In this document: one piece after another, positions 48,878 through 59,546 of the stretch
Layout of the letters: each line of letters begins with the position of its first letter
How positions within the stretch are numbered: position 1 is the first letter of the stretch
NCBI RefSeq assembly: GCF_943590815.1
Contig: NZ_CALSBS010000005.1
Span: 62,001 to 126,000, forward strand
Origin: Pseudocitrobacter vendiensis
GTDB taxonomy: Bacteria > Pseudomonadota > Gammaproteobacteria > Enterobacterales > Enterobacteriaceae
Length of the DNA: 64,000 nt
Reading direction: 5' to 3'
Program-made: the position numbers and the translations under genes
The notes under the pieces: generated by a model
The model's input: only the letters and a program-made list of their open reading frames with translations
The model's database searches: none
What the model was told of the DNA's origin: nothing

Positions 48878-50230
48878 GTGTTTATTGGTTTTGACTACGG
48901 TACGGCAAACTGTTCAGTGGCGGTGATGCAGGAGGGAAAACCTCATCTGTTGACCCTGGAAAACGGCAGTTCGCTGCTGCCTTCGATGCTCTGTGCCCCC
49001 ACCCGCGAAGCGGTCAGCGAATGGCTCTACCGCCATCATCAGGTACCCGCCACGGGAGATGAAACCCAGGCCTTGCTGCGCCGGGCGGTCAACTATAATC
49101 GCGACGAAGATATCGACGTATTGAGCAACAGCGTGCAGTTCGGACTGGCGTCTTTGCGCCAGTACATCGATGACCCGGAAGAGGTCTACTTCGTCAAATC
49201 GCCAAAATCATTCCTCGGCGCCAGCGGGCTGAAGCCGCAGCAGGTAGCCGTATTCGAAGACCTCGTGTGCGCGATGATGCTGCATATTCGCCAGCAAGCG
49301 CAGGGTCAACTACCTGAAAGCATTGATCAGGCGGTCATTGGTCGCCCCATTAACTTCCAGGGGCTCGGCGGGGACGACGCTAACGTGCAGGCGCAGGGTA
49401 TTCTCGAACGCGCGGCGAAACGTGCTGGTTTTCGCGATGTGGTATTCCAGTATGAACCCGTTGCCGCAGGGCTCGATTTCGAAGCTACGCTGGATAAAGA
49501 GCAGCGCGTGCTGGTTGTCGACATCGGCGGCGGTACCACTGACTGCTCCGTTTTGCTGATGGGCCCACAATGGCGTGAGAAGCTTGATCGCGAACAAAGC
49601 CTGCTCGGCCACAGCGGTTGCCGCGTCGGCGGGAACGACCTCGACATCGCGCTGGCCTTCAAAAGCCTGATGCCATTACTTGGTATGGGCGGCGAAACTG
49701 AAAAAGGCATCGCCCTGCCGATTCTGCCCTGGTGGAATGCGGTGGCGATTAACGATGTTCCAGCGCAGACCGATTTCTACAGCAGCGCCAATGGCCGCAT
49801 GCTGCGCGACCTGGCACGCGACGCCCGTGATGCAGAGAAAGTCGCCCTGCTCTACAAAGTGTGGCAGCAGCGTCTGAGCTACCGCCTGGTGCGCAGCGCC
49901 GAAGAAAGCAAAATCGCGCTCTCCGATCGCCCGGAAGTGGCAACGACCTTGCCGTTTATCAGCGATGAACTCGCCACCGCTATCACTCAGCAAGGGCTGG
50001 AGACAGCGCTGGACCAACCGCTGACGCGCATTATGGAGCAGGTACATCTGGCGTTAAACGCAAGCGCAGAAAAGCCGGATATCATCTATCTGACCGGCGG
50101 CAGTGCCCGTTCTCCGCTGATCAAAAAAGCGCTGGCGGAGCAACTGCCTGGAATTCCGATTGCCGGTGGCGATGATTTTGGCTCGGTCACCGCTGGTTTG
50201 GCCCGCTGGGCGCAGGTGGTGTTTAGTTAA
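48878..50230 (+). CDS. yegD: Hsp70-like ATPase family protein YegD
   Basis: A 450-residue member of the actin/Hsp70 ATPase superfamily without the substrate-binding half of DnaK. The phosphate 1 loop FIGFDYGTANCSVAV is at the N-terminus and the phosphate 2 loop VVDIGGGTTDCSVLLM lies near residue 209. A third nucleotide motif, YLTGGSARSPLIKKAL, is near the C-terminus. The start is taken as GTG at 48878, with GGGGA seven bases upstream, because it gives the E. coli length; a longer open frame from 48797 crosses the promoter region. The role is unknown. Confidence 0.88.
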   Translation: MFIGFDYGTANCSVAVMQEGKPHLLTLENGSSLLPSMLCAPTREAVSEWLYRHHQVPATGDETQALLRRAVNYNRDEDIDVLSNSVQFGLASLRQYIDDPEEVYFVKSPKSFLGASGLKPQQVAVFEDLVCAMMLHIRQQAQGQLPESIDQAVIGRPINFQGLGGDDANVQAQGILERAAKRAGFRDVVFQYEPVAAGLDFEATLDKEQRVLVVDIGGGTTDCSVLLMGPQWREKLDREQSLLGHSGCRVGGNDLDIALAFKSLMPLLGMGGETEKGIALPILPWWNAVAINDVPAQTDFYSSANGRMLRDLARDARDAEKVALLYKVWQQRLSYRLVRSAEESKIALSDRPEVATTLPFISDELATAITQQGLETALDQPLTRIMEQVHLALNASAEKPDIIYLTGGSARSPLIKKALAEQLPGIPIAGGDDFGSVTAGLARWAQVVFS

Positions 50231-50265
50231 CTGCTCGCCATGTCGCAAAGTGGCTCGCACAGGCA

Positions 50266-50294
50266 TTGACTTCCACTGGATGCAATCCTAAATT
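50266..50294 (+). promoter_or_regulatory. Sigma-70 promoter of the sib RNA
   Basis: TTGACT (50266-50271), 17 bases, then TAAATT (50289-50294) form a good sigma-70 promoter that would start the RNA near 50300. Confidence 0.7.
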
Positions 50295-50299
50295 AAGGA

Positions 50300-50447
50300 G
50301 TGAGGGTTAGGGAGAGGTTTCCCCCTCCCCCTGGTGTCTTAGTAAGCGTGGAAGCTAATCACTAAGAGAATCACCAGTATGATGACTGACCTCATCATAA
50401 CCCTTTCCTTATTTAAGGCCCCTTCTTCGGGAGGGGCTTTCCCTTTT
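50300..50447 (+). ncRNA. sib: Sib antitoxin RNA
   Basis: A sequence of about 148 bases that matches the Sib (QUAD) RNA layout: a G-rich start (GTGAGGGTTAGGGAGAGG), the region antisense to ibs (50339-50398), the conserved CATCATAACCCTTTCCTTAT, and a strong terminator (CCCCTTCTTCGGGAGGGG then T-rich). It would block translation of the Ibs toxin encoded on the other strand. In E. coli K-12 two tandem copies (sibA, sibB) lie in the same place, upstream of mdtA; here there is one. I know the family from E. coli; the ends are inferred from promoter and terminator. Confidence 0.88.
50339..50398 (-). CDS. ibs: Ibs family small toxic membrane peptide
   Basis: A 19-residue ORF reading MMRSVIILVILLVISFHAY and ending in TAA at 50339-50341. 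It is a single hydrophobic helix almost identical in pattern to E. coli IbsA-E, type I toxins that depolarise the inner membrane when overproduced. It lies wholly inside the antisense Sib RNA. A GGAAAGG ribosome site is just upstream. It is too short for ordinary gene finders. Confidence 0.88.
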   Translation of the reverse strand: MMRSVIILVILLVISFHAY

Positions 50448-50594
50448 CAGCCCCCTGCTGAACACCTTTTCTGCAATGCAGCAATTCAGGATGCACTCTA
50501 ACGCAGCCTCCTTCTGCTGTGCTTCCTGCGTGTCAATTCCCCGAGCGGCCTCGCAAAGCGGCCGTGATTCGGACGATTCGTCCCTGTGTTTCAT
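50409..50594 (-). CDS. Possible small ORF upstream of ibs
   Basis: A 61-residue frame starting [18 protein letters not shown] behind a strong GGAGG site four bases before the ATG. It ends 10 bases before the ibs start codon on the same strand, so it might be translated from the ibs mRNA and affect ibs translation. Its C-terminal part overlaps the Sib terminator and is basic. I do not recognise it; coding status is uncertain. Confidence 0.3.
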   Translation of the reverse strand: MKHRDESSESRPLCEAARGIDTQEAQQKEAALECILNCCIAEKVFSRGLKRESPSRRRGLK

Positions 50595-50612
50595 ATTTCC
50601 TCCATTTTTTCC
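50595..50612 (+). promoter_or_regulatory. Candidate BaeR box upstream of mdtA
   Basis: ATTTCCTCCATTTTTTCC matches about 13 of 18 positions of the BaeR consensus TTTTTCTCCATDATTGGC. It lies about 64-81 bases before the mdtA start, the expected place for BaeR activation. Needs binding data. Confidence 0.4.
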
Positions 50613-50675
50613 GACCATCCGATCACTAAACTAGTATCATTCCGCGAAATGGTTCAGGACGAGAAACTCATTAAA

Positions 50676-51929
50676 ATGAAAGGCAGTAACAAATCCCGCT
50701 GGCTGGTTGTGCTGGCATTGCTGATTGTGGCCGGCGCAGTGACAGGCTACTGGCTGATGAATCGCACACCAGAATCCGCAGGCCCGGCAGCCGCTGCTCA
50801 GGGAGAGCGCCCGGCAGGCGGTGGACGTCATGGTGGCCGCTTCGGCGCAACGCTTGCGCCGGTTCAGGCCGCGACAGCAACCAGCGAAGCGGTACCGCGC
50901 TATCTGAGTGGATTAGGCACCATCACCGCCGCCAACACCGTGACGGTGCGCAGCCGCGTAGACGGTCAGTTGATGGCGCTGCACTTTCAGGAAGGACAGC
51001 AGGTAAAAGCAGGCGATCTGCTCGCGGAAATCGATCCGAGCCAGTTCAAAGTTGCCCTCGCTCAGGCGCAGGGGCAACTGGCGAAAGACAAAGCGACACT
51101 GGCTAACGCCCGTCGCGATCTTGCCCGCTATCAACAACTGGTGAAAACCAATCTGGTTTCACGCCAGGAGCTCGATACCCAACAGTCGCTGGTCAGCGAA
51201 ACGCAGGGGACTATTAAGGCCGATGAAGCCGCCGTTGCCAGCGCACAGCTCCAGCTCGACTGGAGCCGTATCACCGCCCCGGTAGACGGGCGGGTGGGTC
51301 TGAAGCAGGTTGATATCGGCAATCAGATCTCCAGCGGCGATACCACCGGTATTGTCGTGCTCACCCAGACACACCCGATCGACCTGGTGTTCACCCTACC
51401 GGAAAATGACATTGCCACCGTGGTGAATGCGCAGAAATCAGGTAAACCGCTGACCGTCGAAGCGTGGGATCGCACCAACAAACAGAAACTGAGCGATGGT
51501 GTGCTGCTGAGCCTGGATAACCAGATTGACGCCACCACCGGCACCATCAAGCTGAAGGCGCGTTTCAACAACCAGGATGATGCCCTCTTCCCGAATCAGT
51601 TCGTTAACGCGCGGATGCTGGTGGATACTCAACAGGATGCGGTGGTGATTCCGGCTGCGGCCCTGCAAATGGGCAATGACGGTCACTTTGTCTGGGTGCT
51701 GAACAGTGAGAATAAAGTCAGCAAACATACCGTGGTTCCAGGTATTCAGGACAGCCAGAAAGTGGTGATCAGCGCCGGGCTCTCGGCAGGCGATCGCGTG
51801 GTAACGGACGGTATCGACCGACTGACCGAAGGCGCGAAAGTGGAAGTGGTGGAAGCACATAGCGCCACCAGCGATAGCAAAACGGCAGAACCCGCGACCG
51901 CCGCGGGCCATAAAGGAGCACGCTCCTGA
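50676..51929 (+). CDS. mdtA: MdtA periplasmic adaptor of the MdtABC efflux pump
   Basis: A 417-residue membrane fusion protein linking the MdtB-MdtC pump to TolC. It has an N-terminal membrane anchor (residues 9-27), a Gly/Pro-rich linker, the lipoyl halves around a coiled coil ([20 protein letters not shown] near 95-114; [16 protein letters not shown] near 198-213) and a beta-barrel domain. I chose the start at 50676 (MKGSNKSRW), as in E. coli; a frame from 50586 runs through the promoter region. Its stop overlaps the mdtB start by one base. Confidence 0.94.
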   Translation: MKGSNKSRWLVVLALLIVAGAVTGYWLMNRTPESAGPAAAAQGERPAGGGRHGGRFGATLAPVQAATATSEAVPRYLSGLGTITAANTVTVRSRVDGQLMALHFQEGQQVKAGDLLAEIDPSQFKVALAQAQGQLAKDKATLANARRDLARYQQLVKTNLVSRQELDTQQSLVSETQGTIKADEAAVASAQLQLDWSRITAPVDGRVGLKQVDIGNQISSGDTTGIVVLTQTHPIDLVFTLPENDIATVVNAQKSGKPLTVEAWDRTNKQKLSDGVLLSLDNQIDATTGTIKLKARFNNQDDALFPNQFVNARMLVDTQQDAVVIPAAALQMGNDGHFVWVLNSENKVSKHTVVPGIQDSQKVVISAGLSAGDRVVTDGIDRLTEGAKVEVVEAHSATSDSKTAEPATAAGHKGARS

Positions 51930-54900
51930 TGCACGTTTTACCGCCGAGCAACACGGGCGGCCCATCCCGCCTGTTTATCATGCGCCCGGTCGCCACCACC
52001 CTGCTGATGGTGGCGATCCTGATTGCCGGGATCATCGGCTATCGCTTCCTGCCTGTTTCGGCGTTGCCAGAAGTAGATTACCCCACCATTCAGGTGGTCA
52101 CCCTTTACCCTGGCGCCAGTCCGGACGTCATGACGTCTGCCGTCACCGCACCGCTGGAGCGCCAGTTCGGCCAGATGTCCGGCCTGAAACAGATGTCCTC
52201 CCAGAGTTCCGGCGGGGCGTCAGTGGTGACTCTTCAATTCCAGTTAACGTTACCGCTGGACGTGGCCGAGCAGGAAGTGCAGGCCGCGATTAACGCCGCC
52301 ACTAACCTGCTGCCGGACGATTTGCCTAACCCGCCGGTTTACAGCAAAGTGAACCCGGCAGACCCGCCAATCATGACGCTCGCCGTCACCTCTTCCGCCA
52401 TGCCGATGACGCAGGTGGAAGATATGGTCGAAACGCGCGTGGCACAGAAAATATCTCAGGTTTCCGGCGTCGGGCTGGTGACGCTGGCGGGCGGTCAGCG
52501 CCCTGCCGTGCGGGTCAAACTGAATGCACAGGCCATTGCCGCGTTAGGATTAACCAGTGAAACAGTGCGCACCGCGATCACCAGCGCGAACGTTAACTCG
52601 GCCAAAGGGAGCCTCGACGGCCCGACCCGCGCCGTGACGTTATCCGCGAACGACCAGATGCAGTCAGCGGAAGAGTATCGCAAGCTGATTATCGCTTATC
52701 AGAATGGCTCCCCGGTGCGTCTGGGCGATGTCGCCACCATTGAGCAGGGTGCGGAAAACACTTGGCTTGGCGCATGGGCCAACAATCAACACGCCATTGT
52801 GATGAATGTCCAGCGTCAGCCTGGCGCCAACATTATCTCTACCGCCGACAGCATTCGTCAGATGCTGCCGCAGCTCACCGAAAGCCTGCCGAAATCGGTG
52901 AAGGTTGAGGTGTTGTCCGATCGCACCACCAATATTCGCGCCTCGGTCACCGATACGCAGTTCGAACTGATGCTCGCCATTGCGCTGGTGGTAATGATCA
53001 TCTACCTGTTCCTGCGCAACGTCCCGGCGACCATTATTCCCGGCGTGGCGGTGCCGCTGTCGTTGATTGGTACCTTTGCGGTGATGGTGTTCCTTGATTT
53101 TTCCATCAACAACCTGACACTGATGGCGCTCACCATCGCCACCGGTTTCGTGGTCGATGACGCCATTGTGGTGATTGAGAACATCTCGCGCTATATCGAG
53201 AAAGGCGAAAAACCGCTGACCGCCGCGCTGAAAGGCGCGGGCGAAATCGGTTTCACCATTATCTCCCTCACCTTCTCGCTGATTGCGGTGCTGATCCCAC
53301 TGCTGTTTATGGGCGATATTGTCGGTCGCCTGTTCCGCGAATTTGCGGTGACGCTGGCGGTGGCGATACTCATTTCCGCCATTGTGTCGCTGACCCTGAC
53401 ACCGATGATGTGCGCGCGCATGCTCAGCCATGAATCCCTGCGTAAACAGAACCGCTTTTCCCGCGCCAGCGAACGTTTCTTCGACCGCGTGATTGCCGGT
53501 TACGGGCATATGCTGGCCCGCGTCCTGAAACATCCGTGGCTGACGCTCAGCGTGGCGCTGGGCACCCTGGCGTTATCGATTATCCTGTGGGTGGTGATTC
53601 CGAAAGGCTTCTTCCCGATTCAGGATAACGGCATTATTCAGGGCACGCTGCAGGCGCCACAATCGGCGTCTTTCGCCAATATGGTGCAGCGCCAGCAGCA
53701 GGTTTCTGAAATCATTCTGAAGGACCCAGCTGTCGAAAGCCTGACGTCATACGTCGGTGTGGACGGTACCAACCCGGCGCTGAACAGCGCCCGTTTGCAA
53801 ATCAACCTCAAGCCGCTGGATGAGCGTGATGACCGCGTGCAGAACGTGATTAAGCGCCTGCAACAGAATGTCGACCGCGTACCGGGTATCTCACTCTACC
53901 TGCAACCGACGCAGGATCTCACTATCGATACCACCGTGAGCCGCACGCAATACCAGTTCACGCTTCAGGCGAACTCGCTCGATGCCCTGAGTCTGTGGGT
54001 ACCGCAGTTGGTCGAGCAACTGCAAACCCTGCCGCAGCTTTCTGACGTCAGCAGTGACTGGCAGGATCAGGGGCTGGTGGCTTACGTTAACGTGGATCGC
54101 GATAGTGCCAGCCGTTTGGGTATTTCCATGGCAGACGTGGATAACGCGCTGTATAACGCCTTCGGCCAGCGCCTTATTTCCACTATTTATACCCAGGCCA
54201 ATCAGTACCGCGTAGTACTGGAACATGACACACAAGCGACGCCTGGATTAGCTGCGCTGGATAACGTGCGTCTGACCAGCAGCGACGGCGGTGTGGTGCC
54301 TTTAACGGCCATCGCCAAAGTCGAGCAGCGTTTTGCCCCGCTCTCCATCAACCATCTGGACCAGTTCCCGGTCACCACCATTTCGTTCAACGTGGCGGGC
54401 GACTATTCATTGGGCGATGCGGTCGATGCGATTATGAACGCCGAAAAGACGCTCAGCTTCCCGACGGATATTCGTACCGAATTCCAGGGCAGTTCGCTGG
54501 CCTTCCAGTCGGCGCTCAGCAGCACCGTCTGGCTGGTCGTCGCGGCAGTGGTGGCGATGTATATCGTGCTTGGCGTGCTGTATGAAAGCTTTATTCACCC
54601 GATTACCATCCTCTCTACCCTGCCGACCGCAGGCGTAGGGGCGTTGCTGGCGCTGATGATTGCCGGCAGCGAACTGGATGTGATCGCTATCATCGGCATC
54701 ATTTTGCTTATCGGCATCGTCAAGAAAAACGCCATCATGATGATCGACTTCGCGCTGGCGGCAGAGCGTGAACAGGGCATGCCGCCGCATGAAGCGATTT
54801 ATCAGGCGTGTCTCCTGCGTTTCCGTCCGATTCTGATGACCACACTTGCTGCGCTGCTCGGCGCGCTGCCGCTGATGCTGAGCACCGGCGTCGGCGCGGA

Positions 54901-55051
54901 ACTGCGTCGCCCGTTAGGGATTGGTATGGTTGGCGGCCTGCTGGTCAGCCAGGTGCTGACGCTGTTCACCACGCCGGTCATTTATCTGCTGTTTGACCGC
55001 CTGGCGCTGCATCTGAAAAAACGCTTCCCGCGACATGAGGAGGAGGCGTAA
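51929..55051 (+). CDS. mdtB: RND efflux transporter MdtB
   Basis: A 1040-residue inner-membrane proton-driven pump of the RND superfamily (AcrB type), with 12 membrane segments and two large periplasmic loops. The proton-relay Asp pair is in [15 protein letters not shown] (near 401-415). MdtB forms a heterotrimer with MdtC and exports bile salts, novobiocin and similar compounds. It follows mdtA with a TGATG overlap and touches mdtC without a gap. Confidence 0.97.
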   Translation: MHVLPPSNTGGPSRLFIMRPVATTLLMVAILIAGIIGYRFLPVSALPEVDYPTIQVVTLYPGASPDVMTSAVTAPLERQFGQMSGLKQMSSQSSGGASVVTLQFQLTLPLDVAEQEVQAAINAATNLLPDDLPNPPVYSKVNPADPPIMTLAVTSSAMPMTQVEDMVETRVAQKISQVSGVGLVTLAGGQRPAVRVKLNAQAIAALGLTSETVRTAITSANVNSAKGSLDGPTRAVTLSANDQMQSAEEYRKLIIAYQNGSPVRLGDVATIEQGAENTWLGAWANNQHAIVMNVQRQPGANIISTADSIRQMLPQLTESLPKSVKVEVLSDRTTNIRASVTDTQFELMLAIALVVMIIYLFLRNVPATIIPGVAVPLSLIGTFAVMVFLDFSINNLTLMALTIATGFVVDDAIVVIENISRYIEKGEKPLTAALKGAGEIGFTIISLTFSLIAVLIPLLFMGDIVGRLFREFAVTLAVAILISAIVSLTLTPMMCARMLSHESLRKQNRFSRASERFFDRVIAGYGHMLARVLKHPWLTLSVALGTLALSIILWVVIPKGFFPIQDNGIIQGTLQAPQSASFANMVQRQQQVSEIILKDPAVESLTSYVGVDGTNPALNSARLQINLKPLDERDDRVQNVIKRLQQNVDRVPGISLYLQPTQDLTIDTTVSRTQYQFTLQANSLDALSLWVPQLVEQLQTLPQLSDVSSDWQDQGLVAYVNVDRDSASRLGISMADVDNALYNAFGQRLISTIYTQANQYRVVLEHDTQATPGLAALDNVRLTSSDGGVVPLTAIAKVEQRFAPLSINHLDQFPVTTISFNVAGDYSLGDAVDAIMNAEKTLSFPTDIRTEFQGSSLAFQSALSSTVWLVVAAVVAMYIVLGVLYESFIHPITILSTLPTAGVGALLALMIAGSELDVIAIIGIILLIGIVKKNAIMMIDFALAAEREQGMPPHEAIYQACLLRFRPILMTTLAALLGALPLMLSTGVGAELRRPLGIGMVGGLLVSQVLTLFTTPVIYLLFDRLALHLKKRFPRHEEEA

Positions 55052-58000
55052 ATGAAGTTTTTCGCACTCTTCATTTACCGCCCGGTGGCGACGATTTTAA
55101 TCTCTATCGCCATCACCCTCTGTGGCGTGCTGGGCTTCCGACTGCTGCCGGTGGCCCCGCTGCCGCAGGTTGATTTCCCGGTCATTATGGTCAGTGCTTC
55201 GCTGCCTGGCGCGTCGCCTGAAACCATGGCGTCGTCGGTCGCCACGCCGCTGGAGCGTTCGCTCGGGCGCATTGCCGGGGTTAGCGAAATGACCTCCAGC
55301 AGCTCGCTCGGCAGTACGCGCATCATTTTGCAGTTTAATTTTGATCGTGATATCAACGGCGCCGCGCGCGATGTGCAGGCCGCAATAAATGCTGCACAAA
55401 GCCTGTTGCCAAGCGGCATGCCCAGCCGTCCGACCTATCGTAAAGCCAACCCGTCCGATGCGCCAATAATGATCCTGACGCTGACCTCGGAGACCTACTC
55501 CCAGGGTGAGCTGTATGATTTCGCCTCGACGCAACTGGCGCAAAGCATCGCGCAGATCGACGGCGTGGGCGATGTCGATGTCGGCGGCAGTTCTCTGCCA
55601 GCCGTGCGCGTGGGGCTAAACCCACAGGCGCTGTTTAATCAGGGCGTGTCGCTGGATGATGTGCGCACCGCCATCAGCAACGCCAACGTGCGTAAACCAC
55701 AGGGAGCGCTGGAAGATAACGCTCATCGCTGGCAGATTCAGACCAACGACGAACTGAAGACGGCGGCGGAATACCAACCGTTAATCATCCATTACAACAA
55801 CGGTGCGGCGGTGCGTCTAAGCGATGTCGCCACGGTGACTGACTCCGTGCAGGACGTACGTAACGCCGGGATGACCAATGCCAAGCCCGCGATTTTGTTG
55901 ATGATCCGCAAACTGCCGGAAGCCAACATTATCGAAACGGTGGACGCCATCCGCGCCGAACTGCCGGAACTTCAGCAGACCATTCCGGCGGCGATTGACC
56001 TGCAAATTGCGCAGGATCGCTCGCCAACGATTCGCGCCTCGCTGGAAGAAGTTGAACAAACGCTGGTGATTTCCGTGGCGCTGGTGATTCTGGTGGTATT
56101 CCTGTTCCTGCGATCCGGTCGCGCGACACTGATCCCCGCCGTCGCCGTTCCCGTCTCATTGATAGGCACCTTTGCCGCCATGTATCTCTGTGGCTTTAGC
56201 CTGAACAACCTGTCGCTGATGGCGCTCACTATCGCCACCGGATTCGTGGTGGATGACGCCATTGTGGTGCTGGAAAACATCTCGCGCCATATCGAAGCCG
56301 GGATGAAACCGATGCAGGCCGCCCTTCAGGGGAGCCGGGAAGTCGGGTTTACGGTGCTGTCGATGAGTGTGTCGCTGGTGGCCGTTTTCCTGCCGCTGTT
56401 GCTGATGGACGGGCTTCCGGGCCGCCTGTTGCGCGAGTTTGCGGTGACGCTGTCGGTGGCAATTGGTATTTCGCTGGCGGTATCGTTGACCTTAACGCCG
56501 ATGATGTGCGGCTGGATGCTCAAGCGCCAGCCTGCCCATACGCCAACCCGTAATAAAGGGCTGGGGCGTTTGCTGGTTGGCCTGCAACAGGGTTACGGCA
56601 AATCCCTGCACTGGGTGCTGAAACACTCGCGGATGGTTGGTCTGGTTTTCCTCGCAACCGTTGCGCTGAATGTCTGGCTCTATATCGCCATCCCAAAAAC
56701 CTTCTTCCCGGAGCAGGATACCGGCGTGCTGATGGGCGGTATTCAGGCTGACCAGAGCATCTCTTTCCAGGCGATGCGCGGAAAATTACAGGACTTCATG
56801 AAAATTACCCGTGAAGATCCGGCGGTGGACAACGTGACCGGCTTTACCGGTGGCTCGCGCGTGAACAGCGGGATGATGTTTATCACCCTGAAATCACGTG
56901 GTGAACGGCATGATTCAGCACAACAGGTGATCGACCGCCTGCGTAAGAAGCTGGCGAAAGAGCCAGGAGCTAACCTGTTTCTGATGGCGGTGCAGGACAT
57001 TCGCGTCGGCGGGCGTCAGTCTAACGCCAGCTATCAGTACACCCTGTTGTCTGACGACCTGAGCGCCCTGCGCGAGTGGGAACCGAAAATTCGTAAAGCG
57101 CTGGCGGCACTGCCGGAACTGGCGGACGTGAACTCGGATCAGGAAGATAACGGCGCCGAGATGGATCTGGTTTATGACCGGGAAACCATGTCGCGCCTCG
57201 GTATCAGCGTTCAGGCAGCCAACAGTCTGTTGAACAATGCCTTTGGTCAGCGGCAGATTTCGACCATCTATCAACCGCTTAACCAGTACAAAGTAGTGAT
57301 GGAAGTCGATCCGGTCTACACCCAGGACGTCAGCGCGCTGGATAAAATGTTCGTCATTAACAACGAAGGCAAAGCGATTCCGCTTTCTTACTTCGCCAAA
57401 TGGCAGCCCGCTAATGCACCGCTCTCGGTGAACCATCAGGGATTATCGGCGGCGTCGACGGTGTCGTTTAACCTGCCAACCGGGAAATCATTGTCGGAAG
57501 CGAGCGATGCAATTGACCGCGCGATGACTCAGCTTGGCGTGCCGTCTACAGTGCGCGGCTCGTTCGCCGGTACCGCACAGGTGTTCCAGGAGACCATGAA
57601 CTCGCAGATAATTTTGATTATCGCCGCCATCGCCACCGTCTACATTGTGCTGGGGATGCTTTACGAGAGCTACGTTCACCCGCTGACTATCCTCTCCACG
57701 CTGCCCTCGGCGGGCGTCGGCGCGCTGCTGGCGCTGGAACTCTTCAATGCCCCCTTCAGCCTAATCGCGCTTATCGGGATTATGCTATTAATTGGCATCG
57801 TGAAGAAAAACGCCATTATGATGGTCGATTTTGCGCTGGAGGCGCAGCGAAACGGCAATCTGTCGCCTGAAGAAGCGATTTTCCAGGCCTGCCTGCTGCG
57901 TTTTCGCCCGATTATGATGACCACGCTGGCGGCGCTGTTTGGCGCTTTACCGCTGGTGATTTCCAGCGGCGACGGCTCGGAACTGCGCCAGCCGCTGGGG

Positions 58001-58129
58001 ATAACAATTGTCGGCGGTTTAGCCGTCAGCCAGTTGCTGACGCTGTACACCACCCCGGTGGTTTATCTGTTCTTCGATCGTCTGCGCCTGCGTTTTTCGC
58101 GTCAATCCCGACAATCGGTAACCGAGTAA
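55052..58129 (+). CDS. mdtC: RND efflux transporter MdtC
   Basis: A 1025-residue RND pump subunit and partner of MdtB, with the same 12-segment plan and the Asp pair in [15 protein letters not shown] (near 392-406). In E. coli a B2C1 heterotrimer is the active form, with MdtB thought to carry proton flow and MdtC substrate binding. The start codon directly follows the mdtB TAA; one base separates its stop from mdtD. Confidence 0.97.
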   Translation: MKFFALFIYRPVATILISIAITLCGVLGFRLLPVAPLPQVDFPVIMVSASLPGASPETMASSVATPLERSLGRIAGVSEMTSSSSLGSTRIILQFNFDRDINGAARDVQAAINAAQSLLPSGMPSRPTYRKANPSDAPIMILTLTSETYSQGELYDFASTQLAQSIAQIDGVGDVDVGGSSLPAVRVGLNPQALFNQGVSLDDVRTAISNANVRKPQGALEDNAHRWQIQTNDELKTAAEYQPLIIHYNNGAAVRLSDVATVTDSVQDVRNAGMTNAKPAILLMIRKLPEANIIETVDAIRAELPELQQTIPAAIDLQIAQDRSPTIRASLEEVEQTLVISVALVILVVFLFLRSGRATLIPAVAVPVSLIGTFAAMYLCGFSLNNLSLMALTIATGFVVDDAIVVLENISRHIEAGMKPMQAALQGSREVGFTVLSMSVSLVAVFLPLLLMDGLPGRLLREFAVTLSVAIGISLAVSLTLTPMMCGWMLKRQPAHTPTRNKGLGRLLVGLQQGYGKSLHWVLKHSRMVGLVFLATVALNVWLYIAIPKTFFPEQDTGVLMGGIQADQSISFQAMRGKLQDFMKITREDPAVDNVTGFTGGSRVNSGMMFITLKSRGERHDSAQQVIDRLRKKLAKEPGANLFLMAVQDIRVGGRQSNASYQYTLLSDDLSALREWEPKIRKALAALPELADVNSDQEDNGAEMDLVYDRETMSRLGISVQAANSLLNNAFGQRQISTIYQPLNQYKVVMEVDPVYTQDVSALDKMFVINNEGKAIPLSYFAKWQPANAPLSVNHQGLSAASTVSFNLPTGKSLSEASDAIDRAMTQLGVPSTVRGSFAGTAQVFQETMNSQIILIIAAIATVYIVLGMLYESYVHPLTILSTLPSAGVGALLALELFNAPFSLIALIGIMLLIGIVKKNAIMMVDFALEAQRNGNLSPEEAIFQACLLRFRPIMMTTLAALFGALPLVISSGDGSELRQPLGITIVGGLAVSQLLTLYTTPVVYLFFDRLRLRFSRQSRQSVTE

Positions 58130-58130
58130 A

Positions 58131-59546
58131 ATGACAGAACTCCCCGCCAGCGTGCGCTGGCAACTGTGGATAGTGGCGTTCGGCTTCTTTATGCAGTCGC
58201 TGGACACCACTATCGTGAATACCGCCCTCCCCTCTATGGCGGCAAGCCTGGGCGAGAGCCCACTGCATATGCATATGGTGGTGGTCTCTTACGTGCTGAC
58301 CGTCGCGGTGATGCTTCCCGCCTCCGGCTGGCTGGCGGACAGAGTGGGCGTGCGCAATATCTTCTTCACCGCCATTGTCCTGTTCACCGCCGGGTCGCTA
58401 TTTTGCTCACTGGCGAGCACGCTCAATGAGCTGGTGATGGCGCGCGTATTGCAGGGCGTGGGCGGCGCGATGATGGTACCCGTAGGCAGGCTCACGGTGA
58501 TGAAAATCGTGCCACGCTCGCAGTATATGGCGGCGATGACCTTCGTCACTCTGCCCGGCCAGGTTGGACCGCTGCTGGGTCCGGCGCTCGGCGGCATGAT
58601 GGTGGAATACGCCTCCTGGCACTGGATCTTCCTGATCAACATTCCAGTCGGCATTATCGGCGGCATCGCTACCCTGATGCTGATGCCCAACTACACGCTG
58701 CAAACTCGCCGTTTTGATCTGAGCGGTTTCATTGTGCTGGCGCTGGGCATGGCGGTGCTGACGCTGGCGCTTGATGGTCAGAAAGGGCTCGGCATCTCAA
58801 GCCTGACGCTGGGGATTCTGGTCGCCGTCGGCGTCGCCTCGATTCTGTTTTATCTCTGGCACGCCAAAGGCAACGACAACGCACTGTTTAGCCTGAAGCT
58901 TTTCCGCACGCCAACATTTTCCCTTGGCCTGGCGGGCAGTTTCGCCGGACGCATCGGTAGCGGAATGCTGCCCTTTATGACGCCGGTCTTTTTGCAGATC
59001 GGCCTTGGATTTTCGCCGTTCCACGCCGGGCTGATGATGATCCCGATGGTGCTCGGCAGCATGGGGATGAAACGCATTGTGGTGCAGGTGGTTAACCGTT
59101 TTGGCTATCGCCATGTACTGGTCACCACCACGATTGGCCTCGCGCTGGTAAGCCTCGTGTTTATGGCCACGGCGCTGGCAGGCTGGTATTACGCACTGCC
59201 GCTGGTGCTGTTTATTCAGGGGATGGTTAACTCCAGCCGCTTTTCGTCGATGAACACGCTGACGCTGAAAGATTTGCCCGATGAACACGCCAGCAGCGGC
59301 AATAGCCTGCTGTCGATGATCATGCAGCTCTCGATGAGTATTGGCGTCACCGTGGCGGGCTTACTGCTGGGGATGTTCGGCCAGCAGCACATAGCTGCCG
59401 ACAGTGGCACCACGCATCAGGTCTTTATGTACACCTATCTGTGCATGGCGCTGATTATCGCCCTGCCCGCCCTGATTTTTGCCCGCGTACCTGACGACGT
59501 CACCAAAAACGTGGTTATCGCCCGACGAAAAAGGAGTGAACAGTGA
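58131..59546 (+). CDS. mdtD: MFS transporter MdtD
   Basis: A 471-residue major facilitator of the DHA2 (14-segment, EmrB-like) family. Motifs are [15 protein letters not shown] (motif D1, near 23-37) and [11 protein letters not shown] (motif A, near 65-75). It is co-transcribed with mdtABC but its own drug export role has not been shown clearly; work in E. coli points to iron-citrate efflux under the name IceT. It overlaps baeS by four bases. Confidence 0.94.
   Translation: MTELPASVRWQLWIVAFGFFMQSLDTTIVNTALPSMAASLGESPLHMHMVVVSYVLTVAVMLPASGWLADRVGVRNIFFTAIVLFTAGSLFCSLASTLNELVMARVLQGVGGAMMVPVGRLTVMKIVPRSQYMAAMTFVTLPGQVGPLLGPALGGMMVEYASWHWIFLINIPVGIIGGIATLMLMPNYTLQTRRFDLSGFIVLALGMAVLTLALDGQKGLGISSLTLGILVAVGVASILFYLWHAKGNDNALFSLKLFRTPTFSLGLAGSFAGRIGSGMLPFMTPVFLQIGLGFSPFHAGLMMIPMVLGSMGMKRIVVQVVNRFGYRHVLVTTTIGLALVSLVFMATALAGWYYALPLVLFIQGMVNSSRFSSMNTLTLKDLPDEHASSGNSLLSMIMQLSMSIGVTVAGLLLGMFGQQHIAADSGTTHQVFMYTYLCMALIIALPALIFARVPDDVTKNVVIARRKRSEQ

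Noticed and set aside
50292-50335. A fourth copy of the GC-rich palindromic repeat (gtgagggttagggagagg).
   Set aside because: The sequence is the 5' part of the Sib RNA; the promoter, antisense Ibs frame and terminator downstream explain it better.
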